From positions 992,001-1,056,000 of the forward strand of contig JADLSH010000073.1 in assembly GCA_016169945.1 (NCBI GenBank): a stretch of DNA of 64,000 nucleotides, given 5' to 3'. Shown here piece after piece: positions 21,650 to 31,663 of the stretch (position 1 is the first letter of the stretch; each line of letters starts with the position of its first letter). The translations under genes were made by a program, and so were the position numbers. The DNA is from Trachythela sp. YZ-2020 (Eukaryota; Cnidaria; Anthozoa; Malacalcyonacea; Clavulariidae). Under the pieces are notes generated by a model. The model ran no database searches. It was not told the DNA's origin and saw only the letters and a list, made by a program, of their open reading frames with translations.

Positions 21650-22809
21650 CTAATCACTGTTCGATTTAAACACGATCTGGACGCTGCCGATCGAGCAAGA
21701 AGTAAACATACCGCCGGCCATGGCCATGGAGTAATTGTGCAGTTGTGTGTTTGTCGCTGAACTTGCAGAGGATAATGCCACAGAAATGTTCCCATCGGTT
21801 GGTACCTGAGCTTGAGATGAAGCAGAAGGAGCCGAGGAAGACGGACGATCGGTAGAAAGCGAATGAGACAAGACATCGCTGCAGTTTCGAAGCTGTAAAG
21901 ATGATGGCCGTGCGTTGTAATGGACAAGACTTTGCTCATTTCGATGGCCAGAAATTGCCATGATATGACGATTGGGTACGCCTGCATTCGACCAAACGGT
22001 GATAGCTGTTGCTCTGACACTATGGTTGGTGTAAATCTTTGATAGACCTGCGGCTTCGCTAATTTCGACCATCATTTTGCCCAGCTTGTTGACTCCGAGT
22101 GGTCGATTTTCAAACCACACCGTGTTTGTTGGTTGCCAATTTCTTGCAGGATACTGGAAGAGAGCAAGGCACTTTGGATTGACTCTTTCGAGGTAGAGAG
22201 CCAAAGCTTTATAGCCATCAAATGACTGTTCGGTTTCGTACATTCGAGCTTCTTTCTCCGAGCTAGAAACGTCGCTTAATCCACCAGGGTGATTTTTGGA
22301 GGACTCGTCGTGTGTCATCCTCACGTAGCGTCGACCAGAGCTATCAACCTCAAAAGTAAAGCTGTTTAATACGGTGAGATTACGTTGACCTTCCCGACCT
22401 CGTCTACACCAATATAAGACGACGTGAAACCACACAGAGCGAAGAAGGGACAAAGGATTTATTAGATTAAAAACACCACTTGTTTTCAGCTTGGCGAGGT
22501 CTTCGTTCTCCAAAGGCGGTTTGTGTTTTACATTTTCCTGCCCGAGTTGCTTCAGCTCTTTTATCTTCGCGTCAAGCATCTGGTTGGAACTCGTAAACAA
22601 GGGGTCAGATGTTATTTTAACTGCCCTGTTTAATGGTGGACTATTCAAGTATCTTTCGATACCGTGTCTGAACCCCACCAATGCTGATTTGCTGTAGTTT
22701 CGCTTGTCCTTCGTCCGTGCTTCGGCGTAGAAATGATACAAGTTTTCGTCGAGCTGCTTTGTTGTCATTTGGTCCAGTTCAGGCATTATATTTCTCGCTT
22801 GACACCATT
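21650..22809 (-). CDS. Crypton tyrosine recombinase (DUF3504-like), main exon
   Basis: Begins after acceptor atatttag at 22809 and runs to the stop at 21650 (386 codons including stop). An N-terminal helical segment 'QMTTKQLDENLYHFYAEART' is followed by a YR catalytic core. It has an Arg box in 'CRRGREGQRNL', a Lys region 'THDESSKNHPGG', the HxxR box 'NHSVRATAITVW' (about 22012-22027) and 'SGHRNEQSLVHY' with the expected His and nucleophile Tyr. These are the residues of Crypton-type tyrosine recombinases. The serine-rich C-terminus lacks a domain. The catalytic exon looks intact, but the upstream exon carries a nonsense codon, so the copy as assembled should not make full-length protein. Confidence 0.85.
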
Positions 22810-23087
22810 CTAAATATATTAAGAAGTTTTCTTTTAAAGGTACTTAAGTGAATATTTAATAGTTGTAATTTTTCTCAAGAAATGTTTATATTAAAATGTC
22901 GTATTTGTTGTACAGTGTTGCTTGAATTTCATGTCTTGTAGAATTTCATATTTTTTATAGTCATGTCATGAATAAAAACTTATGACAAAGACAATGTGAA
23001 AATGGTCAATTTTAACTTGTGGAGTACAATTTCTGTTCTTACTGTAGTCTATAGAGTTATTTTGTAAAGCAAGTATTTAATACCTAC

Positions 23088-23238
23088 CTTTAAATGTTGA
23101 GACAGCTCAATTTGTTGCATGTTTTGTTGCCTTCGAGTGGCGACTTTCCAGCAAGAAATTCAGTTTTCTTTCTGAAATTTCAGCAAACCTGTCTTCGCTG
23201 GTTTCAGCGCATTGGTTTTCAGAAACAGACTCTTCCAT
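23088..23238 (-). pseudogene. Crypton upstream exon with in-frame TGA
   Basis: ATG at 23236-23238, donor AAAG|GTAGGT at 23088, phase 1 out, matching the main exon (junction reads ...FKEWCQARN). The frame is open except for TGA at 23107-23109 (codon 44). The context 'KHATN*AVSTFKEW' strongly suggests an original TGG tryptophan, because related Crypton/DUF3504 proteins carry 'ATNWAVxxF' here. A single G-to-A change would explain it. Alternatives are sequencing error or use of a later start at the main exon's first Met. Confidence 0.7.
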
Positions 23239-23431
23239 ATTAGCGTTTTATGTTCAAATTTGTTATCACGTTTTGCGAAATTTTGGACTTTAAATCTATT
23301 ATAATTTGTTTACTTTTTGGCAAGAGCAAAAGAGGCGGGAAAATTTCAAAAGCTACAAGCGTGCATTATGGTGTCACAATGCACGCGTATCAGCCAATCA
23401 AATTGCGCGTTATATCACACTTATATTATAA

Positions 23432-23569
23432 GGTGTAATAATGCACGAGGGGTGAATGTTGGGAGAATACGAGAGAAGCTTGTAAAACACGAGGCGTAGC
23501 CGAGTGTTTTACACGCTTCTCGAGTATTCTCCCAACATTCCCCCGAGTGCATTATTACACCATAACGGC
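23432..23569. repeat. Long palindrome, right of the Crypton gene
   Basis: Same 140-bp palindrome as at 21213-21362, with one noticeable change (CCCCCGAGTGCA against CCCCCGAATGCA). It starts right after the end block CACTTATATTATA of the Crypton element, so it may be the left end of the next element copy (23432-24600). Confidence 0.85.
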
Positions 23570-24600
23570 ACAAGACGAGTTTTTTAATTCTTTTATATTA
23601 TACGTGGTATATAAGCACAGTAAACAATTTTGTTCAAAGATCAATATTGATATTCTCCTAACATGTAATCACTGACGTCACTCGCAAGCTTTTTAATGTT
23701 TTCATTGCTTGGCAACAACTACAAGCTTGAATTCTGGCCGGCGAAGGAGCGAAAAACTTGCAACTCAACAAAAATTAGGATTAAAAGGCACAAAAACTGT
23801 TGGAATTTTTCAAATATAGTGCACAATGATAGACAGATTGGTTTTTCGTTGTTCTGCTTCACTATTGTCCTGGATTCGTATAAAAGCGAAGGGTTTTTCC
23901 GTTTTTGTCAAGTTGCTTTGATGACATTGGCTGTCAAGTTGATTTTTCATCTTGAACCAAATATATCAGGCAGTTTTTGTTTGAAGGTACTGTTTGAATA
24001 TTTTTTGTGTTTTTGCTAGTTCAGTGGTTGGTGGTTAAAAATTTTCTCAGACAAACTGTCAAGAAATGCATAAACATGTCGTATTTGTGTAGGTTTTTGT
24101 CGTTGCATCTTGACAGCTTAAAAACTGTACACATATTGTTTATATCTAAATCAATGCCAAAATGGTTAATTTTAATTTTTTGCACCTAGAACTGTGGATA
24201 AATTTGGTTTGGTTTGTGTTTAAAAACAGTTTTTGTACCTTTATATGTCAAAATAGTACAGATTTTCGCGTTTCTTGTCGCCGTTGAATGCCAACTTTCA
24301 AGCAAAAAAGGATATTTCAAACTCAGAAACAGCTACGAATCTTTATTCGCCGTTTATGTTCCGTTGTTATTTGTTGGCTGGCTTTTTTCCATCTCGTTTA
24401 GGTCTATATTTTCTTGCTTTTTGACAGACTTTGGATTTAAAACTATTATAATTTTGTTCATATTGTATTGACGATTCCGAGGAAAATTTAACAAGCGGGG
24501 ACGAAGTGAGAAAAATCAAAACGCTGGCCGTGCTTTATTGCGTCATAAAGCACGCGCATTAGCCAATCAAATTGCTCGTTAGATACTACTTATAATATAA
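23432..24600. mobile_element. Non-autonomous Crypton-family element
   Basis: Starts with the palindrome, shares ATATAAGCACAGTAAACAAT ... CTGACGTCACTCGCAAGC with the 11.3 kb fragment, and is collinear with 16440-17163. It ends with TAAAGCACGCGCATTAGCC ... CACTTATAATATAATGA. Small ORFs are low-complexity and not gene-like. Confidence 0.6.
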
Positions 24601-26265
24601 TGAGTAACAATTGATGAGCAGTAAGAAAAAACTAAAATTTTAGTGTTTAGTTATAAGAAAAATTAATTTTGAAATCATATACATGCGATGGCGGGCAGCT
24701 CATTGATTTGTTGATTTCAATCAAAATCTTTCCACGCCGGAATGAGGCATGATGTGGAAAAATGCAGTAAAAGGTCTTTAGGAATTATTAATTCTACAGT
24801 GTACAATAATCCAAACCATGCGCTACCTTACTATATGCTATAATGACTTCAAACTGCTCGCACGATAATACACAGTTCCGTTACCTGGATAGCGAACTTT
24901 AAAAAAAAATCGTGAATATCGATCCTTGAAGTGACTAGCTGCGATGGACGTAATAAAAAATAAATCTCAAGTCGACCTCGACTGCTGGGGTTGGTCCCCT
25001 GTAATCGCTTGCGAAGTCCACCTTAAACAAATGATATAATTGAAACACACGCGTAAACTTTGGCAAATCGTAATTAATTGCAAATAGGCTTAATGTCTAA
25101 TTTAAGTAATGGGTAATTAATAATTACTTTAGCGAGTTGGAGATGGATAGTCAGTGACAACATATATGTGAAGGATTGTTCGGAATGGGGTTATAAAATT
25201 AATGGGTCTGTGAGAGTTAGTATGCATGCACGCATTGTAATTATAGAAGCTGTTTTCGTTATGTTATCCCCGAGCCGGCACGAAGCGCCGTGCAAGGATA
25301 CTAATTCCGCTCGGATATTTACACCCGGGTATCTGACAAAATAGCGGAATGCAAAGTTGTCCGCCATTATATATGCAATGGACGGTTTTCTACGTTATGC
25401 GCATGCGCGAGTTCAGGCCGAGAGAAACCTTTTTGTTCTCGGGAGTCGGGACATAAACAGACAAACAAAGTCTCTAAAACGAGATAAATGAAAATTATTT
25501 AGAGGGCTTTCACATGTTAAAATTAACAGGAGGGAAAAAACAGTCAAAAAACCGAAGAAAGACAAGATTTTCGAGTTTTAAAGCGTTTTAAACGCGTAAG
25601 TGTCTATTTTGTATACTGGCTTTTGCCGTATTGGATGCAGTATATTATAGTGTGTGGATTTGAAAATGCGTATGTCATCCTGTGTGGTCAATACAACTTT
25701 GATTAATCTTAAAAGGTATTTTAGTGTTAATTCAAATACGTTATAGAATAAGAAACAACATATTAAATCTCAAAAACTAGTGCTTTTTGTGAGACTAATA
25801 AGGTTGAATTTTACAGAAAATCAAAGCTAAAAGAGTACATAATAACGTACCTACTTTATATAGTTGGGCAATTGATAATTTTATAGTTAAAATCAATATT
25901 TTAACATTTTGTACAAAATAAAAGAAATAACAGTGTTGCTTGTTACCATGGTTACAGTGATCGACTCAGTACTCCATGTTACAATAACTTTTGGGGGAGT
26001 AAATTATGTGGTTCGAATGGACGAGGGGATTTTGCATGCATAGATTTTTAGTGGTGTTTTAATATTTATTTCCAATATCTGCATATACTGCAGACTAACG
26101 GCCTTTGAAAAGCAGCGCTGACGCTGAAGTGTCACCGTTGTCAAATAAATTGAAATAATAATAATTCGCAACTTTGTACGGTAATTGTGCAAGCTAGAAA
26201 ATGGTGAGATTGGCGTGTTTGGAAATCTCCGGATTAACTAAATTAGTCTCGAGATTTAAAACCTT
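24601..26265. other. Unassigned stretch
   Basis: No domain, RNA gene or clear repeat boundary found. A small GC-rich inverted repeat (CGGCACGAAGCGCCGTGC) lies near 25276-25293, and a CpG-richer patch is at about 25260-25450. Confidence 0.35.
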
Positions 26266-26273
26266 ACCCTATC

Positions 26274-26939
26274 CATAGATATAGGAGACATAGATTGCTG
26301 ACTCGAGGTCACGGCACGCGCCAACATGAAGAATTCAAAATGGCGGCTGAACCGGTCAAAACATCAAGTGACCTAGTCAACGTACGTCGCTTTCAGCAAC
26401 GTTCACGAAAAGATACTTCTTTTAATATGTTTATTGCCCTTGTGGACCTATAAACACATCAATTTGACAGGGAAAATATTACAAATTACCTTCGATTCAT
26501 GCTGATTTAAGTTCGGCGAAATCACATATATATTTAGGCCGCCAGCTCGTAATACACAAGTTTGTCGCCCTGAATCCACTTTATTTTGTTTAGAAATAAT
26601 CCAGGAATAACTCTTTCAACTTTCTATTAGACATCATTGCTCCAAAGGGCAAAAATATTGCAAAACGTCAATCCGTGAGCTCACTGAAACCAGCCAAATG
26701 TTTGTTATTCCAAAGAAAAACCGGCCACAACACGTCTATATTGAATACACTCCACGGTAATGTGAAATTAATGCTGTTATTATCTAGCAAATGCTCCCAT
26801 TAAGCTTCGTTCATCGAGTCACTTGAGGCGTCATCATACAAAATGGCTGCTCAACCGGTCAAATTTTGTTTGAATTTTGGCGCATTTGTCAATATAGTGA
26901 CGTATTACGAGTCAGCAATCTATGTCTCCTATATCTATG
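26274..26939. mobile_element. 666-bp transposon with perfect TIR and 8-bp target duplication
   Basis: A perfect terminal repeat of about 32 bp begins CATAGATATAGGAGACATAG and continues ATTGCTGACTCG at both ends. The flanking direct repeat is ACCCTATC (26266-26273 and 26940-26947). The interior has further internal symmetry (AAAATGGCGGCTGAACCGG near 26338, CAAAATGGCTGCTCAACCGG near 26840). An 8-bp duplication fits hAT. No transposase is present. Confidence 0.85.
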
Positions 26940-27258
26940 ACCCTATCGTGGACCTTCTGTATTGTTTAGATCATGTATCTTAAATTTTTCAAATTTTAGA
27001 ATCCTGGAGGGGATGTTCTTGCTGTCTAATAATGAGGCTATTTCTGGAACAAACCGATTCTGTTTTCTAATCACCGTTGCTGTAGCATTTTTGAAAAGCC
27101 GCTCAGTTAATCCGTTCAAAACACAAAGCTTTACTTTCCGCCCCTTTCAGTCAACACATATTTGTCTCAGGTTCTCTAGCGCAGGCTTTGATTGGTTTGA
27201 TATTAGGAGAAAAGCGAGGGCCTTTAACAGGCAAGAAAACCTATAATCGAAAGAGACT

Positions 27259-27425
27259 TCATCGAAGTGGCACACTGCTCCATGTTGAGTTCGCCAGACA
27301 TATTGCAGGTGAAGGTCCATGCAGTATTTCTCCAGGTTTGAAATAGAATGTCACATTAGATCCATATGTGCATGATGTAGCAATTGTGTAGCCATAAGCA
27401 GGCGACCCAGAGTTGCCACAATAGG
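27259..27425 (-). pseudogene. Relic sushi/CCP domain exon
   Basis: After acceptor ctttttag at 27426 the minus strand reads 'YCGNSGSPAYGYTIATS', then 'GSNVTFYFKPGE', 'LHGPSPAICLANSTWSSVP' and LR-stop. This follows the CCP pattern C-G-x-P ... G-S-x-V-x-F-x-C-x-x-G-Y ... C-x-x-x-x-W. The third consensus cysteine is replaced (FYFKPGE where FYCKPGY is usual), and the last cysteine is lost at a TGA. The exon is decayed. Its phase (1 in) fits a possible upstream exon at 27988-28144 on the same strand. Confidence 0.6.
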
Positions 27426-27987
27426 CTAAAAACATATACCGTCTAATGTATTTTTTGATAGACTTTGTTGGTTAGATCGAGAAAGTCGAGTTTTTAAAAC
27501 ATAAGTGTATGTTTTCTGTGTATGTTCTTACATTTTGTCGTGACCACGATCTGGCCGAAAAGGGAGAAGACAATACATTTTTGTAACTCATTATACCATA
27601 TTTTGAGACCTTTTACAATAAATACAATTAAAATGCATTTCCCATGTTTAAAAGACGTTTTCCTCTCTTGCTAAAGATATATGTGAAACCCAAGGAGCTG
27701 CGCTGGATGGAAAGTCCGCCTTAACCACATGCTATGTCAATATATACCGTCAATCCGCCATAAAGTCCTGTCTCAAATTTGTCGTCCCACCAAATAGCCC
27801 CTTCCTTTTAGAAGCTTAGTAAGCCCACCGCCTTCCCCAACAAAGAAATACATGTGTACTGATGAGATTAATCAATATTGCCCATGTTTACAGCATTTCG
27901 GCTAAATCAGTAAGCCTCTTCTCTATTAAGGCCTCTGCTTTCCAACAGCTCCCCTTCCTCTCAAACGTTCTTGAACTAAATAATCAC

Positions 27988-28144
27988 CCTGGGGATAATA
28001 GAGACGGTATGCACATGTATTCAAAATATTCCTGATAAACTCGACGTACGAATTTGGGTAAAGTTGGAATTCGACGGGCTTCATGTTTACGTAGTCTAAG
28101 GTCGATTGAATTTCAACTTCTTTATTGCATGAAGAGTTTATAAA
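27988..28144 (-). other. Candidate exon of unknown surface protein
   Basis: Open on the minus strand between acceptor ttacttcag and donor CAGG|GTGATT; phase 0 in and 1 out. The product begins 'FINSSCNKEVEIQSTLDYVN' and ends 'NILNTCAYRLYYPQG'. Codon use looks coding-like and the out-phase matches the CCP relic downstream, but I recognise no domain. It could be part of the same decaying gene. Confidence 0.25.
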
Positions 28145-28559
28145 CTGAAGTAAGAGAGCAACAAAATTGGTGGAGCTTGCAACAAAAGTCGTATTTTCAA
28201 CCACATTTCAACGAATGTTTAGGAAAATTATTATACCTCAAATTTAAATTGTCCAATCAGAAAGCTGGGTTTGTACCACGTGAGCATGAAATTTATCATC
28301 AAATCACCCCCTACGTTGTCATATTGGATGCAGTGGGTTATTCGATCGTATCACCCAGGTGATTCGATCGAATAATCACGGTGATACGATTCGCGATAAC
28401 CACGCGAGACTACATGCAAGACTCTATGGATGAAAAAACGGCGGGAAAATTTCATTGTTCGCTTAAAATGGCCGAACGTAAATAAAACGTTGATACCAAG
28501 CTATGTCTTCCTAGTCAGCTAGGCTAGTATAAATACATTCTTGTTCCGTATAATATATC

Positions 28560-28697
28560 ATTTATAGACCTTCGCCTCGGGGGATTCGGCGAAATATTAC
28601 CCGAAGTGATGAATTTCCCTCGGGCTTCGCCTTCGGGAAATTCATGACTTCGGGTAATATTTCGCCGAATCCCCCTCGTTCCTGGTCTTTAAATGAT
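28560..28697. repeat. Long hairpin repeat
   Basis: Arms: ATTTATAGACCTTCGC, GGGGGATTCGGCGAAATATT and ACCCGAAGT, mirrored by ACTTCGGGTAATATTTCGCC, GAATCCCCC and TGGTCTTTAAAT. An inner stem GAATTTCCC / GGGAAATTC forms the tip. About 60 bp per arm. Confidence 0.8.
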
Positions 28698-29399
28698 AAA
28701 TGTGTACGCATGGGGTCTCGCACACATAAGAACTATGTGCTCATCTTACTACAGCTTCCCTTACATTTAACAAAGCTGGAGGCGGCGGAATTTCGTAATC
28801 CAATGTTGAAGAGCACTAGATAATCATAACATGTTTAATCGTAAGCACTGTTATTAACAAAACAAATTCGACAGGTGTGGAGATTATTATAAATCGCATA
28901 ATTAAAACGCTACAATAATCGATAGGCCTGTTGAAAATTTTAATGTAACCCTGACTTAAACCATCGGCTCATTGTTCTTCATTTAATATTTTTGGCCGTC
29001 GCTCTCGGGAACTGAGAATGCAGCACAGGAGAAATGCTACTACTTTCTAAAATGTGGTTGGATGAGAAAGAACAAGACATGAAACTTTTTGAAAATTTGA
29101 AATTTGAATATTGCAGCTTGCCAGTTGTAACATTCTTGAAAAACGCTGTGGAGCGTGTCTCTGCCTTCAATCTTGTTACAGATACCAGTAGTACGGTCGT
29201 CACTAAAGATATAACATTTCTTTCTATTAACATTTCCATATTAACATTTCTTACAAGTATAGAAAGAGTAGACTTCTAGTTTTAACCACCCAACCCTTCT
29301 CTTGATGTTATGTGTGCGCCTCGGTGTATTTGTACGTTTCTTTCTTTGTGTGTTGTTTTTGCCCCTATTTCAATAAGCCTATTCATAGTCTCCGACTAT

Positions 29400-31186
29400 G
29401 CGCATCCGAATAACGCGTTATGTGGCGGGATAAAATTGCAGTTGAATCATAGCATGCAACTGAGACTGGAAGATTTAAGATATGCATATCAAAGTATTCA
29501 ACTGTTCAATCATCATTTGAATAGATGCAAAAAGTTAAACAATTAGTTTCTGCACAGCTTTGAAAGAGAAAATATATTCCCTTCAGTCCACCTTTCTCTA
29601 TTTTGCCTTACATAGAAGAGAAAGTAGGATAGTACTTAATGGCAGTCCTATTGTGGCTACATGTAACCTGAATTTCAGACCTTTATTTTTCACGCCTTCC
29701 GCTAAAAGGGAAAGTCGGGCGGATGAGAGACGTGCGGGCGAGAAGATGGAAAAAATGAAGGCCTGAGAGCAAACTAGTAAAAAACCTGCGGCATTATGAC
29801 GTAAACATCCAAACGTTGGATGTAGATCTGATTGGCTGTCTAATTTTGGTAACATCTTTTTATTGGTTGCTAATCACCTTGGCACAGACCTTGGCCAAGT
29901 TGTTCTAATTTCAAATTCTTCAATCGGCCTCTACAAAGAAGTAAAATAATTCCTTCACCAATAAATTCGCCTTTTTATCAGAATACATCTTGAAGGATCT
30001 TAAATCATCTGTACTGGAGATATACAACGAAAGGAAAATTTCACTTCTTGTTCAATCGTGGTTCGATTTTGGCGTGATAACGCACAAATTTCGCTAAAGC
30101 CTTAAGCTTCAGCCTTGCATTCATTGCCCTTGGCAATTCAATTTTAATGCTTCGCAATCGGATATCAGTAAAAGTACTCACATAATTTTCCTAATACAGT
30201 ACAATGCGATGGTAGCTAAAAATTATAGAGTTATGTATTTAGCGACCAATTAATTCAAGTATATGATGATTTATAAACTTGTAATGAACAATAGTACACC
30301 GTTATCCAGCTAGCCGAATCTATAAATTGTTTCTTTATATAAGTCATTATACTCACAATTGCAAACAAATAACTGACTAACACGTTTGCACCAACACCGA
30401 CTAATATCATGAACGTATTTCTCAAAATAGAAAAAATAACGAATAAATGCAATTTATATGTTTACGACAAAGGACAAGATTGCCTTTGCTATACATTTTG
30501 GGTTCTAACCGAACCGAGATTCTAATTCCATGTGATAGAAATAGTGCGTCCTAGCTAGTCTAGAGTAGTATTTTAAAATATATGTGTTCTGCCTATTCTA
30601 CTTTTAACGTTTTGCACTTGTTTATGCGATGGGAAATTAACGTGTTCAATTTCGGAGTCAATTACATTTTACACCGGGATTTAATTCTGTATGATCCTGT
30701 ATGCGTCATGAACCATACAAGATATGATCGCGAATACAAAATTTGTTAAAAAATCACAATGACTGTCAATGAATTATTTTATTAATGGAGCTGGTTTTAT
30801 TAGAGTCGCTGATGACTTTTGAAATGAACAATTTTTAATGCAATCCCTTCGTTAGTTATTAATACATTTAATACACATATGTCAATCATCTCACTAAAAT
30901 GTCGAAAAATAACACAGTGGGCGTTTTGACCAGTTTGCTCTCAGGCGTTCATTTTTTCCGGCTTCTCGCCCGCACGTCTCTCAGCCGCCCGATTTTCCCT
31001 TTTAGCGGAAGGCGGGGAAAATAAAGGTTTGACATTCAGGTTAGGCTACATGTAAAACACAAATGATCGATGATTGATTAGTTGAATTCTTTGATACGCA
31101 TATTTTATTATTATTCCAGTCTCAACTTCATGATATAAGATTCAACTGTAATTTTATCCCGCCGCATAACGCGCCATTCGAAAGCG
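29400..31186. mobile_element. Element with long, diverged terminal inverted repeats
   Basis: The left arm (29400-29775) and right arm (30935-31186) are reverse complements with substitutions and small indels. Outer: TGGCGGGATAAAATTGCAGT / ACTGTAATTTTATCCCGCC. Inner: CTTCCGCTAAAAGGGAAAG with GACGTGCGGGCGAGAAG / CTTCTCGCCCGCACGTC. The interior has no recognisable transposase. The arm divergence indicates an old foldback-type element. Confidence 0.6.
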
Positions 31187-31336
31187 CAATCGACACACTA
31201 TAGAGGTGTTGCAGCATCACGTGACTAAATTCTAAAATCTTTAAAGTGCAACCTATAAAGCAGGCTGGTATCATGTAAACCGGGATCATGTAAACAGCCC
31301 CTAAGACTCTAAAGCTTGCAATGTTCTGTCAATAAT

Positions 31337-31655
31337 CAGGGCCGCCGAGAGAATTCGCGGGGCGCGGGACAAAATTATCTGTGGGGGCCCCTACGACGTC
31401 GTCATTTTCAAGCAGCAGAAAGACTAAAAACTGTGGTAAGGCATATAAGGGCCCCTAACTAGAATGCATGTGGAGCTAACTTAAAAGGGCCCCCCAATTT
31501 TAAAAATGCTCTCAATCTGCAAGTGGGCCCTTACACCGAACCCTACATTTTGAGGGGGCCTGCTCAATTTTGGGCTCTCTCTCCAGTTGGGGGCCCCCAT
31601 TTAAATTGGGGACACGGGGCAAGTTGGCCCTCCTGCCCCCCTCTCGGCGGCCCTG
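31337..31655. mobile_element. hAT-like MITE, CAGGGCCGCC ends
   Basis: The terminal repeats are CAGGGCCGCCGAGAG and CTCTCGGCGGCCCTG. A perfect 8-bp duplication, TCAATAAT, lies at 31329-31336 and 31656-31663. The interior is made of GGGCCCC-rich segments with no coding sequence. Confidence 0.9.
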
Positions 31656-31663
31656 TCAATAAT

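Larger units (their letters stand above)
21160..23432 (-). mobile_element. Crypton-type DNA transposon
   Basis: Contains the two-exon recombinase gene. The right boundary block, CAATGCACGCG, then CAATCAAATTGCGCG, then CACTTATATTATA, recurs at the ends of 16440-17163 and 23432-24600. The left boundary is near the palindrome. No terminal inverted repeats enclose the whole, as expected for Cryptons. Exact ends were not determined. Confidence 0.6.
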
